A DNA stretch of 64,000 nucleotides from Bacteroidales bacterium UBA5433 (GTDB lineage Bacteria > Bacteroidota > Bacteroidia > Bacteroidales > UBA932). Below the pieces are notes generated by a model. The model was given only the letters and a program-made list of their open reading frames with translations. It had not been told where the DNA came from and ran no database searches. The stretch covers positions 64,270 through 128,269 of the forward strand of contig DIRP01000012.1 of the NCBI GenBank assembly GCA_002427525.1, given 5' to 3'. Position 1 is the stretch's first letter, and every line of letters starts with the position of its first letter. A program made the position numbers and the translations under genes. Of the stretch, positions 6,463-15,108 are shown piece after piece.

Positions 6463-8226
6463 ATGGAAACTGTAAAAATTACAATAGACAATAAACATTT
6501 AGAGGTTCCCAAGGGAACGACTATCCTTCAGGCAGCAAAACAGGCAGGGATTAAAATCCCCACTCTTTGCTACATGAATTTGCCGCACCTTTCGCGGGAG
6601 CACAAACCGGGAAGCTGCCGCGTTTGTGTTGTTGAAATAAAAGGGCGCAAAACATTGGCTCCTGCCTGTGTTACAAAATGTGCCGAAGGGATGGAGGTAC
6701 TGACACATTCCCTGCGTGCCATGAACGCCCGCAGAACGGTAGTGGAACTGCTCATTTCTGACCACCCAAAGGATTGCCTTACCTGCCCTTCGTCCGGATG
6801 TTGCGAATTGCAGAATCTGGCTATTATCATGGGTATTCGCGAAATAACCTCTGTGGAAAATGCAGCCATTTCTACGTACCGCAAAGACGAATCGCCTTCT
6901 TTGATCCGCAATATGGATAAATGCGTGATGTGTCGCAGTTGTGAAACCGTATGTAATGAAATTCAAACCGTTGGAGCACTTAGCGCTATCAACCGCGGGT
7001 TTATGGCAGTTGTTGCACCGGCCTTTGAGCAGGATTTGAAAGACAGTCCCTGTACGTTCTGCGGGCAGTGTATTGCCGTGTGTCCCACGGGAGCTCTTAC
7101 ATGCGTTGACAGCACACCTCAGGTAATCCGTGCTCTGGCAGATGAAAAGAAATTTGTTGTAGTACAGACAGCACCTGCCGTACGCGCAGCATTGGGCGAA
7201 GAATTCGGTTACGCTCCCGGAACTCTTGTTACAGGAAAGATGGTGGCTGCACTCAGGGCCTTGGGTTTTGACAAGGTGCTTGATACAGATTTTGCTGCTG
7301 ACCTTACCATTATGGAAGAGGGAACAGAATTGCTGAACAGGATTTCAAGGCATTTGCAAGGAGACAAGGATGTAAGGTTGCCTATTTTAACTTCTTGTTG
7401 TCCGGCCTGGGTAAATTTCTTTGAAACCAATTATCCGGATATGTTGGATGTGCCTTCAACAGCACGTTCACCGCAGCAAATGTTTGGTCCTATTGCCAAA
7501 ACATACCTGGCACAGAAACTGGGTATAAAGAGGGAAGACATGGTTGTTGTTTCTATCATGCCTTGCGTTGCCAAAAAGTATGAGTGCCAAAGAGAAGAGT
7601 TCTTTGTTGACGGAAACCCGGATGTAGATTACTCCCTGACAACACGTGAACTGGCTCGTTTGATTAAATACGCTAACATAGATTTTAACTCCCTGGAAGA
7701 TGAAAACTATGACCGCTTTATGGGAGAATCCACAGGAGCCGGTGTTATTTTTGGTGTTACCGGTGGTGTGATTGAAGCTGCCACACGTACGGCTTACGAG
7801 CTGTTTACCGGAAAAGAGCTGGAAAATGTTGACTTCCACGAACTTAGAGGTTTAGAAGGCATCCGTCAGGCCACGATAGACTTTGACGGAACACCCATCC
7901 ATATTGGTATAGCTCATACCCTGGGGAATGCCAGAAAGTTGCTGGACGGTATCAAAAGTGGTATGTACAACTTCCACGCTATTGAGATTATGGCTTGCCC
8001 CGGCGGATGTATTGGCGGGGCGGGACAGCCGCTCCACAGAGGCGATTCTTCTGTACTGGAAGCCCGTATGAAAGCCATCTACCAGGAAGACGCCAATAAG
8101 GTCATCCGGAAATCACACGAGAATCCGGAAATCATAACGCTTTATGAAGAATTCCTTGGGAAACCGCTTAGTGAAAAATCCCATGAATTGTTACATACAT
8201 GCTATTTTTGTCATCCAAGAAAATAA
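6463..8226 (+). CDS. hydA: Catalytic subunit of electron-bifurcating [FeFe] hydrogenase
   Basis: A 587-residue [FeFe] hydrogenase. In order it shows an N-terminal [2Fe-2S] domain (C36, C52, C55, C69), a His-ligated [4Fe-4S] site (H101, C105, C108, C114), two ferredoxin clusters (C154-C164 and C197-C207), and an intact H-cluster: TSCCPAW (310-316), MPCVAKKYE (366-374) and MACPGGC (510-516). Both the ligand cysteine C313 and the proton-relay cysteine C312 are present, so the enzyme should be active. Domain order and partner genes fit group A3, the NADH- and ferredoxin-dependent enzymes that make H2 in the cytoplasm. The C-terminal small-subunit helix ends HTCYFCHPRK, carrying an extra CxxC. Maturation genes hydE, hydF and hydG are not in this window. 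Confidence 0.96.
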   Translation: METVKITIDNKHLEVPKGTTILQAAKQAGIKIPTLCYMNLPHLSREHKPGSCRVCVVEIKGRKTLAPACVTKCAEGMEVLTHSLRAMNARRTVVELLISDHPKDCLTCPSSGCCELQNLAIIMGIREITSVENAAISTYRKDESPSLIRNMDKCVMCRSCETVCNEIQTVGALSAINRGFMAVVAPAFEQDLKDSPCTFCGQCIAVCPTGALTCVDSTPQVIRALADEKKFVVVQTAPAVRAALGEEFGYAPGTLVTGKMVAALRALGFDKVLDTDFAADLTIMEEGTELLNRISRHLQGDKDVRLPILTSCCPAWVNFFETNYPDMLDVPSTARSPQQMFGPIAKTYLAQKLGIKREDMVVVSIMPCVAKKYECQREEFFVDGNPDVDYSLTTRELARLIKYANIDFNSLEDENYDRFMGESTGAGVIFGVTGGVIEAATRTAYELFTGKELENVDFHELRGLEGIRQATIDFDGTPIHIGIAHTLGNARKLLDGIKSGMYNFHAIEIMACPGGCIGGAGQPLHRGDSSVLEARMKAIYQEDANKVIRKSHENPEIITLYEEFLGKPLSEKSHELLHTCYFCHPRK

Positions 8227-8245
8227 CCCGTTAATTCTTACCCTA

Positions 8246-8722
8246 ATGAAGAAATATGAATTAGAAGATAGTCACAAAAAGACAATAAAAGAGATTTGCC
8301 AATCTTTCGGGAACAAACACGGTGAATTGATCAATATCCTTCACAGCACACAGGGACATTTTGGTTATTTGCCTGAAGCAGTTCAAAACGAAATTGCATT
8401 GAATCTAAACATGCCTTTGGCAAAGATTTACGGTGTAGTTTCTTTTTACTCTTTCTTTACCATGACTCCCAAAGGAAAGTATCCCATATCTGTCTGCCTG
8501 GGAACCGCTTGTTTTGTTCGCGGAGCAGAAAAAATTGTGGAAGCTCTGGAGGAAGAACTGAAAATTAAGGTTGGACAAGTCACGGAAGACGGAAAGTTTT
8601 CACTTGACTGCCTGCGTTGTATTGGCGCCTGTGGTCTGGCTCCCGTTATCATGATAGGAGACCACGTACACGGCCGGTTGACGCCGGACATGATCAAAGG
8701 AATTCTGCAACAATACGAATAG
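8246..8722 (+). CDS. hydC: NuoE-like [2Fe-2S] subunit of the bifurcating hydrogenase
   Basis: A 158-residue thioredoxin-like ferredoxin of the NuoE/HydC family. Helical N-terminal half, then the cluster-binding cysteines CLGTAC (CxxxxC) and CIGAC (CxxxC). The chosen start is the ATG at 8246, 19 bp after hydA. An in-frame ATG at 8144 lies within hydA and would add an unrelated 34-residue leader. HydC passes electrons within the HydABC complex. It is the last gene of the operon, which is followed by a strong terminator. Placing the NuoE-like gene after hydA differs from Thermotoga, where it precedes hydB. Confidence 0.93.
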   Translation: MKKYELEDSHKKTIKEICQSFGNKHGELINILHSTQGHFGYLPEAVQNEIALNLNMPLAKIYGVVSFYSFFTMTPKGKYPISVCLGTACFVRGAEKIVEALEEELKIKVGQVTEDGKFSLDCLRCIGACGLAPVIMIGDHVHGRLTPDMIKGILQQYE

Positions 8723-8750
8723 AATACTTTGAAAGATCTACATGTGAAAA

Positions 8751-8780
8751 GAGGGTGGCCGGAAAGCCACCCTCTTTCAT
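8751..8780 (+). terminator. Rho-independent terminator of the hydrogenase operon
   Basis: A perfect 9-bp stem, GAGGGTGGC at 8751-8759 and GCCACCCTC at 8766-8774, encloses a 6-base loop and is followed by a T-rich stretch (TTTCATTTTC). It sits 28 bp after the hydC stop. Confidence 0.85.
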
Positions 8781-8795
8781 TTTCAGGAAAAAAAG

Positions 8796-8803
8796 TATCT
8801 TTG
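8796..8803 (+). promoter_or_regulatory. Promoter -7 box for prfA-pyrF
   Basis: TATCTTTG matches the Bacteroidota -7 consensus TAnnTTTG, 17 bases before the prfA start and just after the hydrogenase terminator. No clear -33 TTTG is seen. Confidence 0.6.
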
Positions 8804-8820
8804 CACGTTAAATCATAAGT

Positions 8821-9912
8821 ATGTCAGAAAATTCACTAGTAGCAAAATTGGAAGGGTTGCGTCAAAAATATCAGGCATTGCAGCAGCAATTGTCGGATCC
8901 TTTACTGGTACAGGATATGAAAAAATACGTAGCTCTTAGTAAAGAATATGCAGAGTTAGAGCCGGTTATACAGGCCGGAGAGGGGTATAGAAATGCTATT
9001 CGGGATCTGGCTGTGGCAAAAGAACTTTTACTAACAGAGAAAGACGAGGAAATGAGGGAGTTTGCAAAAGAAGAAATAGCCGGGCTGGAAGAGCAAATTC
9101 CCGTTATGGAGCAAGAAATCAAATTTTTACTTATTCCGGCAGATCCTCAGGACAGTAAGGATGCCATTGTGGAAATCCGGGCCGGAACGGGAGGTGATGA
9201 GGCTTCTATTTTTGCAGGAGATTTGTTTAGGATGTACAGCAAATTTGCAGAAAAAAACGGATGGAAACTGGAGATAACCAATACATCTGAAGGTACATCG
9301 GGTGGTTTCAAAGAAATTATATTCAAGATTTCAGGAAAAGGAGTTTATGGTATCATGAAGTACGAGAGCGGGGTTCACAGGGTACAAAGGGTACCACAAA
9401 CAGAAACACAGGGGCGGGTTCACACATCGGCTGCCTCCGTTGCTGTTTTGCCCGAGGCGGATGAATTTGATATTGAATTGCAGGAAAAAGACATCCGTAA
9501 AGATACGTTTTGTTCTTCGGGGCCCGGCGGACAGAGTGTGAATACTACGTACTCTGCCATCCGGCTGACACATATTCCGTCCGGAATAGTAGTGCAGTGC
9601 CAGGATGAAAAGTCACAATTGAAAAATTATGATAAAGCTCTGGCAGAGCTCAGAACCCGTTTGTACAATATGGAATATGAAAAGTACCTGAACCAGATTG
9701 CCTCCAAACGCAAAACCATGGTCTCTACGGGAGACCGTTCTGCCAAGGTTAGAACGTACAATTACCCGCAAAGCCGTGTCACTGATCACAGGATCAATTA
9801 TACTATGCACAACCTTCCGGTTTTTATGGATGGAGAAATAACGGAAGTAATTGATCATTTGCAAATTGCAGAAAATACAGAACGTTTGAAAAATGACCCG
9901 TCAGGAGCTTAA
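8821..9912 (+). CDS. prfA: Peptide chain release factor 1
   Basis: A 363-residue class I release factor that reads UAA and UAG stop codons on the ribosome. The codon-recognition tripeptide region reads RVPQTETQGR (about 190-199), the RF1-type PxT rather than the SPF of RF2. The peptidyl-tRNA hydrolysis loop GGQ is at 236-238 within SSGPGGQSVN. The length is normal for RF1. It has its own -7 box directly upstream and overlaps pyrF by 20 bp at its end, so the two are probably cotranscribed. Confidence 0.97.
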   Translation: MSENSLVAKLEGLRQKYQALQQQLSDPLLVQDMKKYVALSKEYAELEPVIQAGEGYRNAIRDLAVAKELLLTEKDEEMREFAKEEIAGLEEQIPVMEQEIKFLLIPADPQDSKDAIVEIRAGTGGDEASIFAGDLFRMYSKFAEKNGWKLEITNTSEGTSGGFKEIIFKISGKGVYGIMKYESGVHRVQRVPQTETQGRVHTSAASVAVLPEADEFDIELQEKDIRKDTFCSSGPGGQSVNTTYSAIRLTHIPSGIVVQCQDEKSQLKNYDKALAELRTRLYNMEYEKYLNQIASKRKTMVSTGDRSAKVRTYNYPQSRVTDHRINYTMHNLPVFMDGEITEVIDHLQIAENTERLKNDPSGA

Positions 9913-10654
9913 CAGGGAGATTAACCGCAAACGCAGCTGTTTGTGTGTGGGATTGGATACCGCACCGGTTTCTTTTGAGGTGAACAAGAGGATCATTGAC
10001 CAAACAGCCCCTTATGCTGTTGCCTTTAAACCCAATACCGCTTTTTATGAAGCTGCCGGATGGGAAGGCTGGAGATGCCTGGAGCAGACTGTGAACTACT
10101 TGCGTACTGCCTGGCCGGACCACTTTCTGATTGCCGATGCTAAAAGAGGGGATATTGGAAATACAGCCCGAGAATACGCGCGTACTTTTTTTGAACGCAT
10201 GGATTTTGATGCAGTAACTCTTTCTCCTTATATGGGTTACGATTCTGTGGCTCCTTTTTTAGAGTACAAAAACAAATGGGTGATTCTTTTGGCTTTGACA
10301 TCCAATCCCTCTGCTACCGATTTTCAGTTGTTTCCCGGAACAGGAGACAAACCTCTTTTCAGGCAGGTTATTGATACGGCAAATACCTGGGCTGACAACA
10401 ACAGGATTATGTATGTAGCGGGGGCTACGCGTCCTGAAATGTTATGCTCGGTAAGGGAAGCTGCGCCGGACAGGTTTCTGCTGATCCCGGGAATTGGTGC
10501 CCAGGGAGGTTCTTTGGAAAAGGTGATGCAGTATGGAAAAACAGCCGACGGTGACCTGCTGCTGCATGTATCCCGTGCCATTGTTCAGTCGGAGCAGGGA
10601 CCTGCAGAGGCGGCCAGGTTGTTTGCAGAATCTATGGTCCGGTTCTTTTCGTAA
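9893..10654 (+). CDS. pyrF: Orotidine 5'-phosphate decarboxylase
   Basis: A 253-residue enzyme that decarboxylates OMP to UMP in pyrimidine synthesis. The active-site motif DAKRGDIGNTA (82-92) includes the catalytic Lys84 flanked by aspartates, and CVGLDTAP near residue 18-25 is the usual N-terminal signature. The sequence belongs to the longer PyrF subfamily common in Bacteroidota. The ATG at 9893 lies 20 bp inside prfA, implying coupled translation. The 3' end overlaps the convergent birA frame by 70 bp. Confidence 0.95.
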   Translation: MTRQELNREINRKRSCLCVGLDTAPVSFEVNKRIIDQTAPYAVAFKPNTAFYEAAGWEGWRCLEQTVNYLRTAWPDHFLIADAKRGDIGNTAREYARTFFERMDFDAVTLSPYMGYDSVAPFLEYKNKWVILLALTSNPSATDFQLFPGTGDKPLFRQVIDTANTWADNNRIMYVAGATRPEMLCSVREAAPDRFLLIPGIGAQGGSLEKVMQYGKTADGDLLLHVSRAIVQSEQGPAEAARLFAESMVRFFS

Positions 10655-11244
10655 TCTGACTTGTTGGTAAGCAAATTTTCATACGAACTGTCAATAAGGC
10701 CGATGTTCCCGTCTTTTAATCTTTGGTACCACTTTTGTATTTGCTGGAGTACTTGTGGTAACAACATATCCACCGGGTAGTGGGTATTTGTTTCAAGAAG
10801 TATGGAGGTAGGATTGGGAGCTCCCGGAAAATGGCATTGGTTGACATTGATTCCAAAACCTATAATACTGGACAAGAGTTTGTTTCCGGACACCTGATGC
10901 TCAATGAGAATTCCGCAAATTTTTTTTGAGTTAATATAAATGTCGTTTGGCCATTTAATGACGGCATCCGGGCCTAAGGCCTGAAGGAAATCACAAATGG
11001 CAAGCGCAGTACACTTTGAAATGAGAAATTGCTTATTGGTTGGAAGAAATACTGGCCGTAACAGAAGGGTAGCCAGCAAATTCATGCCTTTACTACTTTC
11101 CCAGTGGCGGTTATACTGTCCGCGGCCGCTGGTTTGGTATAAGGCGGTCCATACCGTGCCTTCCGGGGCATGTTCCAGGTTGCGCCGGGCCTCTGAGTTG
11201 GTAGAATCAATTTCTTCCAAACGGATGATGCGTGGTTCAAACAT
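10585..11244 (-). CDS. birA: Biotin-[acetyl-CoA-carboxylase] ligase, lacking its C-terminal domain
   Basis: A 219-residue biotin protein ligase that would attach biotin to carboxylase subunits. Catalytic motifs are intact: TSGRGQYNRHW (38-48), KWPNDIY (97-103), KKICGILIE (107-115) and GFGINVN (129-135). After about residue 192 (SSYENLL) the sequence ends in a polar tail (TNKSDYEKNRTID...) whose last 23 residues are antisense to the pyrF coding region. The usual small C-terminal beta domain is missing. There is no N-terminal DNA-binding domain, so it is a monofunctional ligase. The ATG at 11244 follows a good -7 box by only five bases. The catalytic core may still work, but loss of the C-terminal domain could weaken ATP or acceptor binding. 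Confidence 0.88.
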   Translation of the reverse strand: MFEPRIIRLEEIDSTNSEARRNLEHAPEGTVWTALYQTSGRGQYNRHWESSKGMNLLATLLLRPVFLPTNKQFLISKCTALAICDFLQALGPDAVIKWPNDIYINSKKICGILIEHQVSGNKLLSSIIGFGINVNQCHFPGAPNPTSILLETNTHYPVDMLLPQVLQQIQKWYQRLKDGNIGLIDSSYENLLTNKSDYEKNRTIDSANNLAASAGPCSD

Positions 11245-11249
11245 TGTCG

Positions 11250-11257
11250 CAAAAGTA
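11250..11257 (-). promoter_or_regulatory. Promoter -7 box for birA
   Basis: On the minus strand this reads TACTTTTG, a full match to TAnnTTTG. Only five bases separate it from the birA ATG, so the mRNA would be leaderless or nearly so. Confidence 0.6.
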
Positions 11258-11269
11258 CTAATTTATCCT

Positions 11270-11277
11270 TACCTTTG
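11270..11277 (+). promoter_or_regulatory. Promoter -7 box for rsfS-ftsH-cdsA-psd
   Basis: TACCTTTG matches TAnnTTTG, 20 bases before the rsfS start. A TTG at 11244-11246 could be part of a -33 element, though the 23-base spacing is slightly long. The same TACCTTTGTAAG string precedes secA. Confidence 0.6.
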
Positions 11278-11297
11278 TAAGGGTTTGAAACATATAT

Positions 11298-11639
11298 ATG
11301 AAAGAGCTTAAAGTCATAGCTGAAGCCATGCTGGAAAAGAAAGCACAAGGTGTTTGCAGTATGGATCTCAGGAAATTGGGGACTGCCATTTGCGATTATT
11401 TTGTTATTTGCCATGCAGACTCGGGGATTCAGGTAGAAGCCATTGCAAATGAAGTGGAAGAACAGATGTTGGTTCAACTGAATCGTCCTGTGATCAGGAG
11501 CCAGGGAAAGGAAAACCGATTTTGGGTAATCCTGGATTATTCAGATATTGTAGTTCATATTTTTCAGACAGAATACAGACATTTCTACCGGCTGGAAGAT
11601 TTGTGGGCAGATGCGGAAATGCAACATTATACAGATTAA
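11298..11639 (+). CDS. rsfS: Ribosome silencing factor
   Basis: A 113-residue RsfS/Iojap protein that binds ribosomal protein uL14 and blocks subunit joining when nutrients are low. Family features seen are the mixed alpha/beta fold with LRKLGTAICDYFVICHADSG (about 28-47), EGK-like RSQGKENRFWVILDYSDIVVHIF (about 72-94), and the C-terminal YRLEDLWADAE segment. Length is normal. It is the first gene of a plus-strand run with ftsH, cdsA and psd, an arrangement that is common in Bacteroidales. Confidence 0.93.
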   Translation: MKELKVIAEAMLEKKAQGVCSMDLRKLGTAICDYFVICHADSGIQVEAIANEVEEQMLVQLNRPVIRSQGKENRFWVILDYSDIVVHIFQTEYRHFYRLEDLWADAEMQHYTD

Positions 11640-11652
11640 TTTATAGCATATC

Positions 11653-13602
11653 ATGAACGGAAACGTCCCTAATAAAAATAACCCCAAACCTTCTTTACCT
11701 CCCGGGAAAAAGCGTTTTAATCCTTTTTTCTGGGTGTATATCATTTTGATTGCAATTATCATCTTTTTCATGTTCTCAAACCGTTCCGGTGATCCCGTAA
11801 AGACAGAGTGGATAACAGTTAAAGAACAGATGGGACCGGGGTTTGAAATTGAAAAATTGGTTTATGTAAGCAATTTGCAGCGTGCAGAGTTGTATATTAA
11901 ACCGGATGCCCTGGAACAATACAAAACAAAATTTGGAGATAAAATCCCCAGGTTTGCTCCGCAATTTTACTTTATTGTATCTGACAGCTTTGACGCTGAA
12001 ACACAATTTGAACAGTTGCGTAATTCACTTCCGGAGGAACAACGTTTTAAAATAGAAGTAGAACAACGCTCCAGTTATTGGGGCAGGATCATAGATTGGT
12101 TGCTTTTCCCTTTGCTTCTGATACTTATGTGGGTCTTTATGTTCCGGCGGATGTCCAAAGGACCGGAAGGAGCGGGAGGCGGAGGAGGTATTTTTAATGT
12201 GGGACGTTCCCAGGCCAAGCTTTTTGAGAAAAATAAGACCACAGATCACGTAACCTTTAAAGATGTGGCAGGGTTAGAAGAGGCCAAAGTGGAAGTAATG
12301 GAAATTGTTGATTTTCTGAAGAATCCGGACCGTTATACCAACCTGGGCGGTAAAATCCCTAAAGGGGCTCTGCTGGTAGGACCTCCGGGAACAGGAAAAA
12401 CATTGCTGGCAAAAGCTGTGGCAGGTGAGGCAAATGTACCTTTCTTTTCCATTTCCGGTTCCGACTTTGTAGAAATGTTTGTAGGTGTGGGTGCATCCAG
12501 GGTAAGGGATTTGTTCCGCCAGGCAAAAGAAAAGGCTCCCAGCATTGTTTTTATAGATGAAATAGATGCGGTGGGCAGGGCACGTAGTAAAAACACGGGG
12601 TTTACTTCCAATGATGAGCGTGAAAACACACTAAACCAGCTGCTTACAGAAATGGATGGTTTTGGGACCAACAGCGGTGTCATTATTCTGGCTGCTACCA
12701 ACAGGGCAGATATTCTGGATAAGGCCTTGTTGCGGGCAGGCCGTTTTGACCGGCAGATTCACGTGGATTTGCCGGAGTTGAAAGAACGCCTGGAAATATT
12801 TAAGGTACATTCCCGCGGACTAAAATTGGAAGCCGGTTTTGAATTGGAATTTCTGGCAAAACAAACACCGGGTTTTTCCGGAGCAGATATTGCCAATGTA
12901 TGTAACGAGGCGGCTCTTATTGCAGCACGTAAAAACAAAAAAGCTATACAAAAACAAGATTTTCTGGATGCCATCGACCGGATTGTAGGGGGGCTGGAAC
13001 GGAAGAGTAAAATCATAAGTCCGCAGGAGAAACGTACCATTGCTTTTCACGAAAGCGGACATGCGACGGTTAGTTGGTTGCTCAAGCATGCCAATCCGTT
13101 GTTAAAGGTGACCATTATTCCCCGGGGCAGGGCTTTGGGAGCGGCCTGGTACTTGCCGGAGGAGCGTGCCATAACCACTGTGGAGCAGATGATGGATGAG
13201 ATGGCCTCGGCTTTGGGAGGGAGGGCAGCTGAAGAATTGATGATTGGACATATTTCCACAGGGGCTATGAACGACCTGGAAAAGGTTACACGTCAGGCAT
13301 ATGCCATGGTGGCTTATTTTGGTATGAGTGATGTGATTGGTAATGTATCCTTTTACGACTCAACGGAAAATGCCGGGTTTAATCTGGGCAAACCATACAG
13401 CGAGCAAACTTCGCAATTGATTGATAAAGAGGTTAAACGGATTATTGACCAGGCTTATGATACAGCGCGTGATATTTTAAATAAGAACAAAGACAACTTT
13501 TTAAAATTGGCAGAATTGCTGTTGGAAAAAGAAGTCATCTTCTCAGACGACCTGGAAGCCATTTTCGGGAAACGCGCCACGGCAGACGATACAAAAGCAT
13601 AG
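11653..13602 (+). CDS. ftsH: ATP-dependent zinc metalloprotease FtsH
   Basis: A 649-residue membrane-anchored AAA+ protease. Two transmembrane helices (about 24-42 and 146-164) bracket a periplasmic domain. A glycine-rich linker (GAGGGGG) leads to the AAA module with Walker A GPPGTGKT (243-250), Walker B SIVFIDEID (about 297-305) and the second region of homology ending RPGRFDRQ-like RAGRFDRQ. The zinc protease motif is HESGH (466-470). It degrades unneeded or misfolded membrane and cytosolic proteins. It starts 13 bp after rsfS and ends 7 bp before cdsA. Confidence 0.97.
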   Translation: MNGNVPNKNNPKPSLPPGKKRFNPFFWVYIILIAIIIFFMFSNRSGDPVKTEWITVKEQMGPGFEIEKLVYVSNLQRAELYIKPDALEQYKTKFGDKIPRFAPQFYFIVSDSFDAETQFEQLRNSLPEEQRFKIEVEQRSSYWGRIIDWLLFPLLLILMWVFMFRRMSKGPEGAGGGGGIFNVGRSQAKLFEKNKTTDHVTFKDVAGLEEAKVEVMEIVDFLKNPDRYTNLGGKIPKGALLVGPPGTGKTLLAKAVAGEANVPFFSISGSDFVEMFVGVGASRVRDLFRQAKEKAPSIVFIDEIDAVGRARSKNTGFTSNDERENTLNQLLTEMDGFGTNSGVIILAATNRADILDKALLRAGRFDRQIHVDLPELKERLEIFKVHSRGLKLEAGFELEFLAKQTPGFSGADIANVCNEAALIAARKNKKAIQKQDFLDAIDRIVGGLERKSKIISPQEKRTIAFHESGHATVSWLLKHANPLLKVTIIPRGRALGAAWYLPEERAITTVEQMMDEMASALGGRAAEELMIGHISTGAMNDLEKVTRQAYAMVAYFGMSDVIGNVSFYDSTENAGFNLGKPYSEQTSQLIDKEVKRIIDQAYDTARDILNKNKDNFLKLAELLLEKEVIFSDDLEAIFGKRATADDTKA

Positions 13603-13609
13603 ACATAAC

Positions 13610-14452
13610 GTGAGTACACTGGTAAAAAGAACGTTAAGCGGCCTGGTATTTATTGCTCTCATGGTACCGGGCATGCTTTTTCATCCCCTTGCGTATGCGG
13701 TTCTTATGTTGGTGTGCGTTAGTTTGATGACTATGGAATTTTACCGTATGTCCCTTGATAGCTGGAATAAGCCGGGGCAGGTATTTGGCTTTCTTTCAGC
13801 AGTCCTTCTTTATCTGACTACGTATGTTATAGCCCGATACGGTTTGTGGGAAGCCCGTTATTTGTTGTTAATTATGCCACTGCCTGTTACAGCTGCGTGG
13901 ATTACCGTCTTGTACAATAAATCGGAAGATGTACTCAAATTTGCTGCATACTTGTTTCTTCCTATACTCTATATTGCTGTTCCTTTTTCTATATTCAATT
14001 TTTTATCTTTTCCTTCGACAGGCACTTTTCAGGGATTCAGACTGTTATCCCTTTTTGTAATATTGTGGGCGTCTGATATTGGTGGCTACTTAATAGGGAT
14101 GGGTTTTGGGCAGAAAAGCGGACACAAGCTTTTCCCCAGGATTTCACCTAAAAAATCGTGGGAAGGTTTTGCGGGAAGTATAGTGTTTGCCCAAGTGGCT
14201 GCTGCTGTGCTGAATGTGTGGGATCCTTTGTCCCTTCCCTGGGCTCATTACGCTGTTCTGGCTTTGATAATAAGTGTGTTTGGAGTACTCGGAGATTTAA
14301 TTGAATCTGTTATGAAAAGGAGCTTCGGAGTAAAAGATACGGGTACCATTATGCCGGGACACGGAGGGTTACTTGACCGTTTTGATGCCGCTCTTATTGC
14401 ACTTCCCATAGCAGTTATTTATATATTGTTTGTTAATTTGATTGTTTCATAA
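13610..14452 (+). CDS. cdsA: Phosphatidate cytidylyltransferase
   Basis: A 280-residue integral membrane enzyme that makes CDP-diacylglycerol from phosphatidic acid and CTP. Multiple hydrophobic helices span the chain, and the family signature is clear near the C-terminus: SPKKSWEGFAGS, GDLIESVMKRSFGVKD and PGHGGLLDRFDA. The start codon is GTG at 13610, 7 bp after ftsH. The stop overlaps the psd start by one base (TAATG). With psd it forms the phosphatidylethanolamine branch of phospholipid synthesis. Confidence 0.95.
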   Translation: MSTLVKRTLSGLVFIALMVPGMLFHPLAYAVLMLVCVSLMTMEFYRMSLDSWNKPGQVFGFLSAVLLYLTTYVIARYGLWEARYLLLIMPLPVTAAWITVLYNKSEDVLKFAAYLFLPILYIAVPFSIFNFLSFPSTGTFQGFRLLSLFVILWASDIGGYLIGMGFGQKSGHKLFPRISPKKSWEGFAGSIVFAQVAAAVLNVWDPLSLPWAHYAVLALIISVFGVLGDLIESVMKRSFGVKDTGTIMPGHGGLLDRFDAALIALPIAVIYILFVNLIVS

Positions 14453-15108
14453 TGAGAATACATAAAGAAGGCATTGGAAGTATTCTGCTTGTTTTCACGT
14501 TTCTTGGCCTGTTGCTGGCAGCTATTTTTGTCTTCTCCTGGAAAAATGTGTGGGTGCTTACAGGCTTTGGCCTGGTAGCAGCCTATCTTATATTTCAGGT
14601 ATTGGTCTTTTTTCGTATTCCCAACCGTAAAATCTTGATTAACGATAACGGTGTAGTAGCACCGGCCGACGGAAAAATTGTTATGATAGAAGAGGTAATG
14701 GTAAACGAATTTCTTCAGGAAAAAAGGTTGCAGGTATCCATTTTTATGAACATTTTCAATGTCCATGTAAATTGGTATCCTTACGGAGGGACTATTGTCT
14801 ATTACAAATACCATCCCGGTGACAAAATGGTTGCGTGGCACCCCAAATCTTCTGAAAAAAATGAGCATGCTATAGTATTTATACACCGAGGAGAACACAC
14901 CATAGGTGTACGTCAAATTGCAGGACTCATTGCCCGGCGTGTAGTATGTAAGGCAAAAACCGGTAAACAGGTTTTACAGGGAAGTGAAATGGGTATTATA
15001 AAATTGGGTTCCAGACTTGATGTTTTGTTGCCTTTGGATGCAGAGGTCAAGGTAGAAATAGGGCAAAAGGTGTGGGGGTGTGAAACGTTGCTGGCTGTTC
15101 TTAAGTAA
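14452..15108 (+). CDS. psd: Phosphatidylserine decarboxylase (small, archaeal/Bacteroidota type)
   Basis: A 218-residue pyruvoyl enzyme that converts phosphatidylserine to phosphatidylethanolamine. Two N-terminal membrane helices (about 10-29 and 34-54) are followed by VAPADGKIVMIE (69-80), MNIFNVHVNWYP (99-110), and the self-cleavage site KLGSRLD, with cleavage expected between G186 and S187. Length and motifs fit the Psd-A family. It is translationally coupled to cdsA. Its 3' end overlaps the convergent rpe gene by 8 bp. Confidence 0.95.
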   Translation: MRIHKEGIGSILLVFTFLGLLLAAIFVFSWKNVWVLTGFGLVAAYLIFQVLVFFRIPNRKILINDNGVVAPADGKIVMIEEVMVNEFLQEKRLQVSIFMNIFNVHVNWYPYGGTIVYYKYHPGDKMVAWHPKSSEKNEHAIVFIHRGEHTIGVRQIAGLIARRVVCKAKTGKQVLQGSEMGIIKLGSRLDVLLPLDAEVKVEIGQKVWGCETLLAVLK

